Shown here: positions 1 through 12,039 of the stretch, piece by piece
Numbering within the stretch: the stretch's first letter is position 1
How the letters are laid out: each line of letters starts with the position of its first letter
NCBI GenBank assembly: GCA_032622095.1
Contig: CP136067.1
Location: forward strand, 39,289,549 to 39,353,548
From: Siphonodentalium dalli
Lineage: Eukaryota > Mollusca > Scaphopoda > Gadilida > Siphonodentaliidae
Length of the DNA stretch: 64,000 nucleotides
Reading direction: 5' to 3'
Notes under the pieces: model-generated
Database searches by the model: none
What the model was told of the DNA's origin: nothing
The model's input: the letters and a program-made list of their open reading frames with translations, nothing else
Made by a program: the position numbers and the translations under genes

Positions 1-540
1 ATGTATCTTGCCCCGGATACGAATTTTATCGGGTCGCCGAGCCCATGCGACGCCAGCTTCGTGCATGCACAGACGAGATATCGGAAACGGGTGGAGCTAT
101 CGACTTGAAACTTGCTATGTGAATGTATCTTGCCCCGGATACGAATTTTATCGGGTCGCCGAGCCCGTGCGACGCCAGCTTCGCGCATGCGCAGACCAGA
201 TCTCGGAAACGGGTGGAGCTGTCGACTTGAAATTTGGTTTTTTAATAGCCCGGACAACGTCGGGCTCATCGGCTATCTCATATATATTTTGAAGACCTCT
301 GTCTGTTTGTCTGTCTGTTTGTCTGTCATTTATACAAATCTACGATTCTCGACCGATCGGGACGAAACTTGGTACGTGTGTGTAGTTTGACCAGGCGGTC
401 GTCGTTGTCGTATTGGCGAGCCCGTGCGGCGCCCGCTTCGTGCATGCGCAGACCAGATCTCGGAAACGGGTAGAGCTATCGACTTGAAATTTGGTTTTTG
501 AATAGCCAGGACAACGTCGGGCTCATCGGCTAGTGTTATA
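1..540. repeat. Tandem 123-bp repeat and related dispersed repeat
   Basis: The unit starting atgtatcttgccccggatac at position 1 recurs at 124, and a third, partial match (cgagcccgtgcggcgcc...) lies at about 418-525. Between them (280-330) are GTCTG-rich sequence and the phrase 'ccgatcgggacgaaacttgg'. These link it to the repeats at 7949-8404 and 30790-32190. Short ORFs across the repeat are by-products. Confidence 0.65.
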
Positions 541-992
541 TATTTATATATTTCATAAACCCCTGTTATATAATCAGAAAAGCCATTACATATTTCCTGT
601 CACTAGTGACGAATAGGCGCGCATCCCGCTAACTTTGCATCGCGCCAACAAAATGATTTTGCATTGAATCAGGCGGTTTAATAAGTTTTGCGTAAAGCCG
701 CACATGACAACAACACCAGCTAATGCACACTGATGGCTTTGTTTATTAAAATTAAATTCTTGTCCAACGTCGTTGCACTAACGAAACTAGACACAAACAC
801 AAAGAGGCAAATTTTGGGACTATATTTTCCGTCGGCAGCTCGAGCGCGCAATACTGTCGTACGCGGTTGTGAAGCGACTCACCCAACAATGCAAATGTGT
901 GTATTTTTCAGCTTCTGTTAAGGAATTTGATTTGTTAAAAATGATTAAAGCTCTAGTTGTTTTCATGTGATATACAAGATATTCAACGAGTT
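541..992. other. No feature seen
   Basis: AT-rich sequence left of the first palindrome. The small open frames have no family match. Confidence 0.4.
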
Positions 993-1109
993 ATGTTGGG
1001 ATATAAGATTTTATGAAACTCGTTTGATAAACTTGATTCACAACTCGTCGACGACTCGTAATCAATCAGATTTATCAAACTCATTTCATGAAATCTTATA
1101 TCCCAACAT
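993..1109. repeat. Palindromic foldback element with 39-bp arms
   Basis: Arms at 993-1031 (atgttgggatataagatttt...) and 1071-1109 (...aaatcttatatcccaacat) are inverted copies with few mismatches around a loop of about 40 bases. A short open frame running through it is a by-product of the repeat. Confidence 0.75.
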
Positions 1110-1574
1110 GATCGTTGGAGATTCTCTGTATCTTAAAGAATGTATAAGAAGTTGCGCGCGCAAGATCACCAACAATGATTGGGTCACGTATGTGTGTCAT
1201 TATACTGCAGCCATTGTGCTACATGTGTAATATCGCGTTCTTGTCATCAAATACAGTTATACAATTGTGTCTAAATATTATATCGCGTTAATTTATTGTT
1301 TACAACCACACCCATAACCTGTCTTGTGAATATGCATGGTCAACATAAAAGATAAAATATTTCGAAAATCGGCACAAGAGACAAGCTGTGTCTTGTTGGA
1401 GCACTTTAAACGGTAATACATGCTACGTCAGTATATGATTTAACAATTCTGATATTCAACCAGATTGTGCATAGTATGCTAAAGGGACAGAATTAAGCAT
1501 GAATATATATATCCGGCTTTACGTTTGGAAGTGAAACATCTGTTTGTTCTAGAACTATAACTAAATTGCAATAG

Positions 1575-1618
1575 CTCACGAGCTCTTGAATTGGCGCACG
1601 TCGCCATGTTTTATATTG
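1575..1618 (+). pseudogene. Decayed EGF-start exon of the plus-strand VWDE-like gene
   Basis: The minus-strand paralog has a 187-base exon just before its EGF second half, ending in ELACDHDCWGHGTCYK plus one base. At the equivalent place here the frame required by the next exon reads ALELAHVAMFYI plus one base, followed by a consensus donor (gtaagt at 1619). The ELA core and the exon end are recognisable, but the three cysteines of the first half of the EGF domain are gone and an in-frame stop lies at 1558-1560. Either a much shortened exon uses the AG at 1573-1574, or the exon is dead. If it is dead, the plus-strand gene may be a pseudogene or may skip this exon. The rest of its upstream part lies outside the window or has been lost. 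Confidence 0.45.
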
Positions 1619-1677
1619 GTAAGTGATAACGATATTTCCTGGACGTCAATACTATCAATGAATTATTATTTTTGCAG

Positions 1678-1865
1678 GAAAGTGCACATGTGATCCTGGA
1701 TATATCGGATCGGACTGTTCGGGAGATACAACTGTTCCCCCTGTAGTTACAGGAGCACCAATGGGTGGCACATGTGACACAACAGAGCGACCGTGTCAGA
1801 GCTTCCAGCTATATGTTGAATGGGCATATGCGTCGCCAATAAGGTGCAGATTCTCCTGGTATAAG
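1678..1865 (+). CDS. VWDE-like plus-strand gene, exon: EGF second half and CDT..PC segment
   Basis: The exon follows a tttgcag acceptor and starts with the last two bases of a split glycine codon. It reads KCTCDPGYIGSDCSG (second half of an EGF domain), then GGTCDTTERPCQSFQLYVEW and a CRFSWYK end. It is 188 bases long, exactly like exon 32459-32272 of the minus-strand paralog, and about 35 of 62 residues are identical by eye. The donor is a weak gttggt, where the paralog has gtaggt. The segment after the EGF domain is the part that in VWDE-type proteins precedes the ISxSxDxxxFS domain. As the EGF first half is decayed upstream, this half domain could not fold as a normal EGF unless another exon supplies it. 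Homology and borders are clear; expression is unknown. Confidence 0.8.
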
Positions 1866-2689
1866 GTTGGTGAAAATTCATCACTCATATTTGTCAATGC
1901 TGCTGTGAAATATATGCGGATGGATAATAGCCTCTTTGGAGTACCAGCCTGTTCTCCCGAAAAACCGCACATTATTATCTGCTTATAAAGAACTTGTTTT
2001 AGGTAGATACTCTGCTTAGAATCCCCTAATTTTGAGTCGATAACGTGCTGAGAATGAGATAATTTTAGTAACATTAACAACTCCTAATGAGGCGATTTTG
2101 AAAGGGTTATGTGCGGCAATGATACAAATAAACCAACCCACGACTTTTCTGCCGTACGCTTTTCTGCCCGTGCCTTAAAACGAAATAACGGCTATGACTA
2201 GATAATCTACTTATTACAGAATCAAGTAATCAAATTATGTACCTATTTCACATTATAGGTCGATTATGTGCGTATTTGTGCGAGGATATGTTGAATAGAC
2301 ACGTGATGATTTGGATCATTTATGTGCACCAAAGGGAGCAGATTTATTGTAAAAAATGACATAAAGTATAATCATAGAGGGACTACAATTAATTGGAATG
2401 GCTATAGGATTAAGTCGCAAAATTGGAGTGGAACATCTCCATACCATTCATATTATTAAATTCGATATAGGAAACTGTACCATATTGTCTTTACAGACAA
2501 TGTCTCTGATACTATGAATTTATAGTGATGGGTTGAACCAACCTATTAACTGATTATCCAGTTAAAAGTAATATGTTGTGGAAGACTATGTGGTTGCGTA
2601 AGTCAATATCTTGCAATACTGTCATATTACAACAAATTAATTGTTGAATAGTTGAATGATGTGTCAAAACAGATTCGTGATTGTCCAGC

Positions 2690-3190
2690 GGAGTACCATA
2701 TGCTGACACGTCGATTGGTTCAGGTAGTAATTGTACATTTGAGCACTAATACATTGTAGCAATTTGGAGAAGCTCATGCATCAGGATAAACTATTAATGA
2801 TAAATATGTTAGTTATTGCAGAGACCATAGATCAAGGAACATTGATTGTGGTGCGATAATTGTTATAACGCAAATATAGTCAGCAAGCTATTTGGTCGCC
2901 TGATGCGTGAACAAAATTAATCACAGGATTCAATGTTAATTGAAATTGGCTTTGCTATCTCTCAATTCTAAACAGAATATCGCTGACGAATTACATTTAG
3001 TGACGACACCGGTCCAACTGTTTGATGGAACATTTAAGCCCATACTCGTTTCAAGTTTACAAGTTGTATATGATTTGGATGGACCAATTAGTTGGCCAAG
3101 ATATTTTCAAATTCAAAATGATATAGCACTGTTTTATAACATTGCCTGCACGACAAGTATGTTTGTTACGAACTTTTACATAATTTTGTT
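2690..3190 (+). pseudogene. Possible Mutator-like (MULE) transposase remnant in the plus-gene intron
   Basis: An open stretch at 2940-3193 reads LHLVTTPVQLFDGTFKPILV then SLQVVYDLDGPISWPRYFQI. The spacing D-G-T-F, Q-x-x-Y, then P-x-x-F/Y matches the catalytic-core region of MULE transposases (DGTF..., QLY..HG, VPL). It has no counterpart in the paralog intron, so it is not a gene exon. Upstream bases to about 2690 hold more broken coding-like stretches. The match is by motif only. Confidence 0.4.
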
Positions 3191-3961
3191 TTGAAGACAA
3201 AAAGAGTATTTACCAAATGTCTTAAAGCTAAGTGCTGACAGCGTCAACTACTCTAATAAAGTCAGACATTTTCTAGAAATATATCGTTGTTCTCTCCATA
3301 CTTACAAACTTATATTATGTCACGAGATAATGTATTCTTTAAATTTCAGATTGCGTCCACACACTGGTAAATCTGCCTGAAAACTAAGTCTATTCGTCGT
3401 ACACGCATAGAGCTTTAGTGTGCACATATGTGATCGACAAACTACTTATACAATTGACAACCTCAACGTTTACTACATGTGCATGCACTCAGTTCGATTA
3501 ATGTTATTAGATAAGTTATTATACAACTGACCGAGATTAGCTTTCGAATATATAGCAAGAATCAGTCATGCAATAACGCGGGGCATTTCGCTGCCAAATA
3601 ATCAATACAACATTCGAATATACATATTATGTAATCCGGAATTATGAATAAATAAGTCTGCAATAGATAGCCAGCTATGAAATTTTGCCGGCTGTATGGA
3701 CATGCAGTTATATCATCTGGCATTCAAGGTCTAATTACGTTGATCCCATGACAATTTGTTGTACAATTTGCACTAACGGGGATGTTATGACTTGTCTAAC
3801 ATTGCCTTTAGCAACTCTTGACATATCGTGAAGCTGTTGGTTTGGGTGATGGATTGTTTTTTCCGCTGCACAAGACACTGATGCCGACGAAGAACGTGCC
3901 AATATATGTTATATATATTTAAAGAATACCACAACACATGTTTTCATTTTCCTTCGATTAG

Positions 3962-4205
3962 GTAACATACTCCTCTTCGGTGGACACAGATGAAGTCATG
4001 GAAAGCTATGCAATAAGACGATTCGGCGAGGAGGTTGTATGCAAACTTCCAAGCAGGAGAAGAAGGCGGTCTGTGGAGGATGGAATCCTCGCCGATGGTA
4101 TTAGAATCAGTCTGAGCTACGACAGCGAACACTACAGTGCCGAGTTCAAGATGGTGATATATAGTGGCGATTGTGTTGTATGCAGCGATAGTGTTAACTG
4201 TACAT
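3962..4205 (+). CDS. VWDE-like plus-strand gene, exon: juxtamembrane Cys domain with polybasic site
   Basis: The acceptor is cgattag and the donor t|gtatgt. The exon is 244 bases, phase 0 in and phase 1 out, exactly like exon 29048-28805 of the paralog, with about 43 of 81 residues identical by eye. It reads VTYSSSVD..., AIRRFGEEVVC, then five arginines followed by SVED (residues 94-98 of the visible protein; a furin-type site), then LADGIRISLSYD and a CVVCSDSVNC end with an N-glycosylation sequon. The core resembles the 'ISxSxDxxxFSxxxxxxVYxSxCxxC' segment of VWDE-family proteins. The previous exon ends at phase 0, so the two join without a frame change. Confidence 0.85.
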
Positions 4206-6152
4206 GTATGTTGAACTCTTTAAACCTCTGACCCAACCCTCATGACCATGATCCAGTTATATATCCTTTCTTTCTCCGTTATATTTAATATTTTTGAACC
4301 TCCTTGGAATGGACAACTAGGGAGCACAATTCCTGACGCATGCTATGCATACGATATATACCATACATGTATACTGATACAAAACATTGACATGTTCATT
4401 GTTATATATCTATTCAGAGCGCTTTACTCTTTCTACAAAAAAAAACATGCACACATATATATATGTATATAGTTTGAAAATTAAGAAAGGTATCCGTTCA
4501 TTGTTGAATATTTATTGCAGAATGCACATACAGCTATACCGGTGTCGGCACATACATATACATCCAGTTAGTAAAGAGGGGGTTAAACTTGTTAGATTTG
4601 TTGTACTTGTTTGTTGTACAGGTAAATACTCATCCAACAGGACTTAAATAGTCTAGCCAGCCACATTTTTTTTCAGAAAATTCACTGATAATAATTCCCA
4701 ACATAGGTCCCTGCGAATCGGGTGTCCGATGTCGATATCGAATCCGAATCGAATCGGGTCAACCACTGGATGGAAAAAAATCATAGCTGACCATCGGATA
4801 TACTATTAATTATTGTTCACTTATGTGTCTTAAAAGCTGAGACTTTTTTTCAATATGAAACAAAGAACCAAGACATCGTTCACAACTTTACTTTTGAATG
4901 AACATCAAAACTATGTACCACTTAATATATTATGTGACATATACGTCTCATCTGAGCATAGACCTTGACCACTATACAATGTATAAATATATACTACTGC
5001 TGATACACTACTCGACTACTCTAGTAGTGTATATATATATTAGTGTTTATTGATTAACTTGATGGTCGTCAATCCAAACAATACATGTTGTTATTATACA
5101 ACACGAAACGTGGTCAACTACCCTGTGCCAATGCATTATCTTATATATGCGAGTCGAAAATAGGTCGCCTCGCCTATAAAATAATAAACATTTGTAAGAG
5201 TTAATGATAAAAATTGTTAAGGAATGTAAGAAAAAAGGATAAAGAATGTAAGAATTTTTTTTAATTGTTTAAGAACTAAGAAAATAATATAAAAATGATA
5301 AAATTGTTACAGATTATAAGAACAAATGCTGAAAGTTGTAATAGAATGTAAGAACAAAATTTAAAAACTGAGTGTGAATTATACACGAGCCGCGACCTTA
5401 TTTAATACTGTCTTGAGTGTTGCCACGTTTTCTCTATCATTGTCAACTAACTAAATTGTGGTGTTGCGTTGCACAAACATCGATTTGGAATAGAACATAT
5501 ATAGCTGACCAACTGCTGAATAAAACTTTCCGAGAAAAATATGATAGCTTTGTTCAATGAAGGCGACGTTGGCATTTTTTTTTTCAATCTACCCCCCCCC
5601 CCCCGTAAATTCTCTCGTTTGTTGTTTTCAGACTTTTAGATTGGTGCTAGATGTTGGCGGAGTATGTTGCATTCCATGCTACATTCTTTCTGAGGTATTA
5701 ATCTAGAGGCTCAATCGTGGTAATTATCAGCAAGAGAACTGGAATGGATTTGTATCATGACAAACTGAAATTGAAATTCTCACCTTTTGTCGTTACTAGA
5801 GTTACGCGACAGTTTTGTTATTTCTGTGGTGTGTCGTCGTTGGTGTATATGCTACCAAAATATAACTATCAAAAACAACCCTGATAGTTTCTACACTTAT
5901 ATATAGCGTATGGTCAAACGACAGTGGATCATATACAATCATCTGTACAAGTCAACAGATACACAGCAATTCCTGGTTGCTATGTCACGTCACTTTTAGT
6001 GCTCAACGTTAATTCTAAACAGTTGTGATGCACCAGTATGTGGGCTGTATAGCGTACACCTGAACAGGCGTGCATATAGCAATAGGTTGACTTCAGTGCA
6101 TGTGGCAAACAATGTTTGGCGCTGGTATATATGCAATCCAATTGTGTTTCAG
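4206..6152 (+). other. Intron of plus-strand gene; A-rich repeats
   Basis: Nothing gene-like is seen. About 5190-5360 is an A-rich run with the word gaatgtaagaa recurring. A C homopolymer of 13 lies at about 5592-5604. Confidence 0.45.
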
Positions 6153-6203
6153 ATACGTGCACTGATCAAGACTCTGATGTGGAAAAAGAGAAAATTGACG
6201 AAG
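6153..6203 (+). CDS. VWDE-like plus-strand gene, short stalk exon
   Basis: A 51-base exon with a gtgtttcag acceptor and a g|gtatgt donor. With the flanking split codons it reads Y-TCTDQDSDVEKEKIDE-D, a Cys-containing acidic and lysine-rich stalk just outside the membrane helix. The paralog has a 48-base exon (27290-27243) at the same place and phase, reading Y-TCTDTTDANPTKPEN-D. It would not be believable alone; the shared position, phase and first residues make it convincing. Confidence 0.8.
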
Positions 6204-6447
6204 GTATGTATATATAGATGTACCTTTTGTTCCTCCTATGCTGGAGAGCCATTATACACATACAATAATGGTGCCATGAGCAATAATTAAATGATAATAC
6301 TTGACCCTTTATTTACTAAATACACATGCATTGACAAGTAGTTGAAAATTCAGGAAACTAAAGACGTATGTAACACGTACAAATTGTGGTCTTATGCATG
6401 GTGTCAATTCTGACATGGGATCTTTAATGCGATTTTGACATTTTCAG

Positions 6448-6535
6448 ATTCAGTCAACATTGGAGCAATAGTTGGTGGTGTCTTCGGATGTCTTCTGTTG
6501 ATAGCAGCATGCCTTTTTTTTGTCAAGTTTTTCTG
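6448..6535 (+). CDS. VWDE-like plus-strand gene, transmembrane exon
   Basis: After a ttttcag acceptor the exon reads D-SVNIGAIVGGVFGC, then LLLIAACLFFVKFF. This is a single hydrophobic helix of about 23 residues followed by lysine, as in a type I membrane protein. The paralog exon at 23691-23595 reads STNVGAIIAGVSGVIGC, then LVVIVTCLILIKLF. Both end with the same unusual donor, tg|gttagt. If that donor is not used, the frame continues about 15 codons to a stop (short-tail form). If it is used, the frame joins the tail exon at 10080. Confidence 0.85.
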
Positions 6536-7254
6536 GTTAGTATTATATATATCAGAACGAATTTTTCGATATGTCTTGTGAATCTATTCTCAGAGTTAGG
6601 GTTATTTTATAGTAAAATAGGTAATCAGACTAGACGTGTAAATCAGTCTTCAATTTGGAATAATAATGCACGGTCCGCATCCAATTAGTGCGGGAATTTA
6701 ATGTGTGAAATGCGATATAAATATCGTGGCGACTGTATAAAAACAGACACAAACGGGGGTATACCTACAAACAATGTGTGCAAATGTGTTTAACGGAGAG
6801 ACTGGATGACTGGGAATGTTGTACATGTACCTATACTTTCCTGCACTTTGTGTCGCAGAAAGTAGTTTTAAAAATGTGGTTTGTTTGTGAATGTTAACAT
6901 CTGATGGTCAATGAAAAATATTTGTCAGATACAGTTAGCTTGTTGTGGCTATCATCAAGATAATATATCTTGACAAAGCTATGTGTATAAGTATGTTCAT
7001 ATATTGACCAAAGTGATACGGTAAACGAAAAGTGAGGATATGCGCTCGCACGTTCAATATAGCTTATGCATTGACATGACGACTACACGAATGCTTTCAA
7101 TCTGTTGCCGACCTTAAGCAAGTAAGTTTAAACAAGCAATAGTTGTCAACGAGAACCTCGAATGTGCAGAACAGAAATATTGCAAACATGTTCAGTCCAG
7201 AGTCCCTAGTCAAGACAACGTCCGGTATCATGTTACTGTCTAATATATATATAA

Positions 7255-7397
7255 TATGTAGCTAGTGTCGTCGCTTAAACTGTATATGTCCGTGAGGGGG
7301 ATTTGAGCATCTATTGGGCGAGGCTCTGCCAAGTCCAATATATGCCAAATCCCCCGAGCGGATATAAACAGTTTAAGCGAAGACATTAGCTACATAT
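7255..7397. repeat. Palindromic foldback element (intron of plus-strand gene)
   Basis: The left arm from 7255 (tatgtagctagtgtcgtcgc...) is inverted at the right end (...gcgaagacattagctacata, to 7397). The arms continue inward through gggggattt / aaatccccc almost to the centre, giving a hairpin of about 140 bases with flanking ATAT-rich DNA. Confidence 0.75.
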
Positions 7398-7948
7398 TTT
7401 ATTTATCCATCGCACAAAACTTGCTTTTGTGAGGTAAATCTGTCATTTTCCTCTGTTTTACATTCGTTACTTCGATGACGCCATTACATTTATTAGGTCA
7501 AGCAAACCAATAAGCATTCATGACGTGGGAAAACCGGAGTGCAGCTAAGAGCGAAATAGTTCGTTGGCATTTTTACATTGATTATAAACAGACCTTGTTC
7601 TGAGGATTTATAGATGTTTTAGAGCTAAAACATATACCATTTTACGAATTATTTTAGTGAATTATACTCGATAAAAACGTTCTGAAATCACAATGACGTC
7701 ATTAAGGCCGATTGACGTCCCTAGTTACCTGCGCAATTTGCATTTCAAATTACGTCATAAAAGTAGCACTAACCTAATAAAGCTACGTTGACCTAATAAA
7801 GCTACATTGACGTAATAAACGTAACGTTTATTAGGCAGGCTTTATGTAGTCAATAGACGTTGTGAGCGGTGGATAAAACGATACTACTGCCAGTAAAAGA
7901 TGGTCTATCACAAACAAGTGTTTTGTAGTTTCTGGGAAATGACATCTA

Positions 7949-8404
7949 TTATATATTTTGGAAGATCTGTCTGTGTGTGTGTCTGTGTGTGTCTGTAATC
8001 GATGAACTCGAAAACGGCCGAGCCGATTTCGATGGAACTTGGTATGTGGGGGTACTTTCGGCCGGGGAGCGACATAGGCCTATTAATTTGCCCGTGTGAC
8101 GTGACATTGACCTTGAAATCGGGTCATTTTGATTGGATTTCCACGAAAGTTGATACATAGGTTACTTTTGTCCACTGAGTGTTTTGGACGGGTCGAGTCG
8201 TGACCCCGACCTGACATCGACCTTCAAAATGATCAATTCAAGGTCAAATCGGGTAAAACCGGATGGATTTCGACGGGTAATTTTGTCGGGTACTTTTGTC
8301 CGGGCAGTGTTTTGGACGGGTCAAATCGTGACCCCACCTGACCTTCACCTACAAAATGGACAATTCAAGGTCAAAGCCCGGACGAAGTCGGGTCACCTTC
8401 TAGT
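7949..8404. repeat. Dispersed 'TTTTGGAAGATCTGTCTG' type repeat
   Basis: Begins with tatatattttggaagatctg and (GT)n-rich sequence, then 'gccgatttcgatggaacttg'. It then contains two similar blocks with 'gtgttttggacgggtc' and 'tcaaggtcaaa...'. Related copies are at 280-540 and 30790-32190. Confidence 0.7.
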
Positions 8405-9148
8405 ATAATATATATTAATTGAAGACACCTGTCCAGAAAAACGTCCCTTCCATTAAAATGTATAATATGAATGTAGTATCTGTGTAATGGGGTTTCAGCA
8501 TTAAAGTTATATCAACATTGAAGCTATTTCAGTTAATTATTTAGTTTACTTTCCAAAACATGTGTAGCACAAACGATAATCTCAAAACATAACAATGCAT
8601 GTATACAGAATATTTGCCATTCGAATATATCGTATCAAACACTACAATATCGATTTTAGTTAGATGTTTTCTGGTATAATATATACAACCGTTAGGGAAT
8701 GTTTTACGTGCCACATTTAGAAAGGTAACTTGTGCATTCGAAGCATAGCAAGATGGAGATATCTAACTTGCCAGCACTCTCCACCAAGGCAACATGTCAT
8801 TATTAAGATATTTCGCAGGAATAAGCAACTTTATTATGACTTTATAGACACCTCATATACTCAATCTTTCACAGAAAGGGGTATTTGTAGCCTTGAAATC
8901 GGGTTATATGAAAATTACATGTATGTAATTGTGGCAAGGAAGCGATACACCAATTTAAATAAGCACAGATAGAACAGAGTGGCAATTTAAATATATATAT
9001 ATACGACTGAATAGTGAATAGTGATGTTCAGCGGCACACCCAGTGGTACACTCTATTGATTCTATTCTCACAGTTTCAAAGAAATACTTTTGTCGACTTT
9101 GAAATCCAAAACAGGGTAAAATAATACCGAATCAATTTAAATACAGAT

Positions 9149-9151
9149 ATA

Positions 9152-9199
<48 letters not shown>
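9149..9199. repeat. (TA)n microsatellite
   Basis: About 50 bases of uninterrupted TA repeat, in the intron between the membrane and tail exons of the plus-strand gene. Confidence 0.9.
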
Positions 9200-9203
<4 letters not shown>

Positions 9204-9547
9204 TTGTTATAAACTGTATAAGAGAAACATAATCGTCGCCAGAATTATGTTGAAATCTACAGTTCAATAAACCGATACTAGCATTATTTAGGTTTTGTTT
9301 TGAATGCACGAAAACGAGAAACTGCACCACAATGTGAAGTCAACCGAATGTCTCCACTTCGCAAGTTGACGTCGTTCCTGTGAATTTTGTTTCACTGTAA
9401 TGTTATAATTTCATTTGGACACGCTTTATATAAAAATATATTTTTCGAATCACATCACTGATCATTGTTGGTGCGAACAATTCACTCGATTAAAGAAACC
9501 GAAAATATACCGATATGCAATGCTTCTCGTATACATGCGATTCTTCC

Positions 9548-9705
9548 ATAGGGAGCCTCGCATGTAAACGAAAATGCAGTTGCCTAATAATATTTACATT
9601 GACCTTGTAAGCCAGTGCATTATATTATATACTAGGCTCCCTACGGGAGACTAGGATATATAAGAGTATGCATTGGCACAAGGTTTTCACACAAAATTTC
9701 AGAAA
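9548..9705. repeat. 'GGGAGCCTCGCATATATAAG' repeat family, copy 1
   Basis: agggagcctcgcatgtaaac at the left, gaccttgtaagccagtgcat in the middle, ctaggctccctacgggagac and aagagtatgcattggcacaa at the right. The same layout is found around the foldback element at 23915-26945, where this family is the target that was interrupted. Confidence 0.65.
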
Positions 9706-10079
9706 TCTCGATCGATTCACTCATGGAAGAATTAACAGTTACAAACACGTTGGGCTCAGTGGGCGTTATCCATAATCCACCAGGCATAGACAGACTTATT
9801 CAACCACGCGGAAGGAAAGATATTGTCTATAAAATATCAAACCAAAGACATTTGGTATAGATCTGTGAACGCTCACCCGCGATCGATTTTTTCTAGTTAT
9901 ATATCCGAAAAACAATATTATAAAAATCTAACGCTGGTGAGAAATTATTCGAGCATAACTCGACTAGATACATAATTCGCTAAGTATGTCAGTTCTGAAT
10001 AGGGAAACGTGTAGTGTATATACACACGAGAACACATCGCCTATACCAGTACGTATAGTATGCTTTGTTTTCTTTATAG

Positions 10080-10227
10080 CTTCAGGCCACCAAAGGTTGG
10101 GATCGGATGTACCAAGACGCATGGTGATCAGGAGAATTATCGTACAAGTCGTGTGTCTATGCAAGCGTTCGATGAGTATCCAACATCCAATCACCAACCA
10201 CCAGTTTCCACCAAAATTAACTTATGA
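10080..10227 (+). CDS. VWDE-like plus-strand gene, last exon: cytoplasmic tail and stop
   Basis: The exon follows a pyrimidine-rich tract and tttatag. With the split codon it begins C-FRPPKVGIGC, continues through ENYRTSRVSMQAFDEYPTSN and ends PPVSTKINL, then TGA at 10225-10227. The tail exon of the paralog (21399-21243) begins C-IKKPRV, has NSMVSLHDIDY in the middle and APVSTRLNSWTD at the end. It aligns along its length, which supports both this exon and the gttagt donor upstream. There are two tyrosines (ENY, DEY) but no recognised signalling motif. A different frame is open for longer across this region; it is a shadow. Confidence 0.78.
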
Positions 10228-10505
10228 AGTTTATGCAACGTCCGGCCACACAACAGCATCATGGCGGGATACGTCATCTTCAGTTTACACTTCCGTGTCT
10301 AAACCATATTTAAACCTACATACAATACAAACCTGGTCTAAGGGCGTGTGTGTGGTCATACAGTGCCAACTGATTCCGAGAGATGAGCATGCAATAAAAC
10401 TACCCAGTTACCATGTGGTCCACCATCAGGCCGGTAGAATGATTAATGGCACGGCACCAATAACGCGAACAAGCACACGCGTATAACAACCCTCGTGTAA
10501 GATTG

Positions 10506-10511
10506 AATAAA
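10506..10511 (+). terminator. Probable polyadenylation signal of the plus-strand gene
   Basis: An AATAAA hexamer lies about 280 bases after the stop codon at 10227, giving a 3' UTR of normal size. No cleavage site can be seen directly. Confidence 0.45.
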
Positions 10512-12039
10512 TCGTGACTTAATAGTACCAACCGCCACTCGCACTTTATTGAAATACCGTTATTCGATATCATGTACATGCAGCGCTAGCCATGTAAGTC
10601 GCGGTCCAGTAAAGACAGATTAATCATCTCAGGCATGGCCTCCATAAACCCATTTTTCTTGATCGTCGATTATATGGTTTTGTTGCATGTTAAGGTTATA
10701 AAACGCAAAAAGAAAATCACAATTGACAAAAATGGCATAGGTGGGACTTGGAGCGCTTCTCGCTTATACATTTCCAATCATAAATATGCTCATTGAGGTG
10801 ATTATCTATTTTCGTTGTCCGTATTAGGCAAATACGATTAATTAATTAGACGATATAGAGACACCGCGAAAAAAAAAATTGGTATAATTCCGGAATTGGA
10901 AAATCGGTGACGAGTATTTAGAATTGGAATTCGGAGTCGGAAAATTGCGAACTCTGATTGAAACACTTAGCTCATTCGATTTACTTGTTACGTTTAATTT
11001 CCATCTATTGCATGGAATTTGGGTCATGAAATTTCCACCTATTTAAAATGATGGTCCTCATTGGGGGTGCGACACACCACATCCCTCTGTAGGTACGTCC
11101 ATTAGAACCGTGATTAATTCGCCCATATTAGAGTCAAATACGAATACATACACGCATTTTGTATCAATGCTTATTTCCCGTGGGGGACAACTGAGATGAT
11201 GTATACGCATGCCTGTCTATATAAAGAGATCAACCATTTTAAATTTATCATGTACAATGTAGTGTATCTGTGTATAAGTATAATTATTATAAACATACCA
11301 TATTACAGTATACAATATATATCCTTACATGTATGTATATTCAATATATAGTGCAAATGGACATCGGCCATCCACATCTACTCGTAAATATTGTGTACAT
11401 ATGTTCTGAATTGTTCAACCTTAAATGATGTAATAAAGCATTCATCCAATAAATAAACAGTATGTGACGCATGCATGAAATATGTGAATAATAATTCAAT
11501 TAAAAAGTTAATGTTATTTGCGTGTGTGTTGTTGAGTGACACCGGATTGTGGCAACGAAATACAGTGCATGTCCACATAGCTTACAAGGAACTAAGTATT
11601 TCCCATGTCGTAGCGTTAACGTTCTGTCCCAATCCGTGAAGACTTCGCATAATTGTAACAATTTTCCCTTCAATTATGGAGGAACCAAACCTGGGACATA
11701 ATTTGAATTGGAAAAAATGGTCGGGGTACGGGAGCTTTTCCAGTTTAAATTTCCCGCTTTCATTTCTAACACGTCAATTCAGCAGCAAATTTTGAAAACA
11801 AAAACACACATACCCCTATATATTTTCTCATCCCATATTCCCACAATAATAGATGTTTTTAGTTCGCTTAGATTCTTTAGATATGACTGTCGAAATTTGA
11901 CTTTTCTATTCCGGACATGATAATGCGATATTGGATCGTAACTGATTATTGTGTCCATTGTATTTTGTTTATGTATACTTGTGATTACAGTAAGTTCCAA
12001 TATTCGGAACAAACCCATGGAAAGCACTAATTTGTATAT
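10512..12039. other. Intergenic, no gene seen
   Basis: Sequence after the plus-strand gene. Only short open frames without splice logic or family match. The stretch near 11,640-11,720 contains no recognisable element. Confidence 0.4.

Noticed and set aside
1-390. Two overlapping short frames at the left edge
   Set aside because: They are translations of the 123-bp tandem repeat and repeat each other's residues.
9986-10486. Longest open frame (166 codons) around the plus-gene tail exon
   Set aside because: It is in another frame than the tail exon, which is supported by homology to 21399-21243. The long frame has no family match and runs into the 3' UTR.
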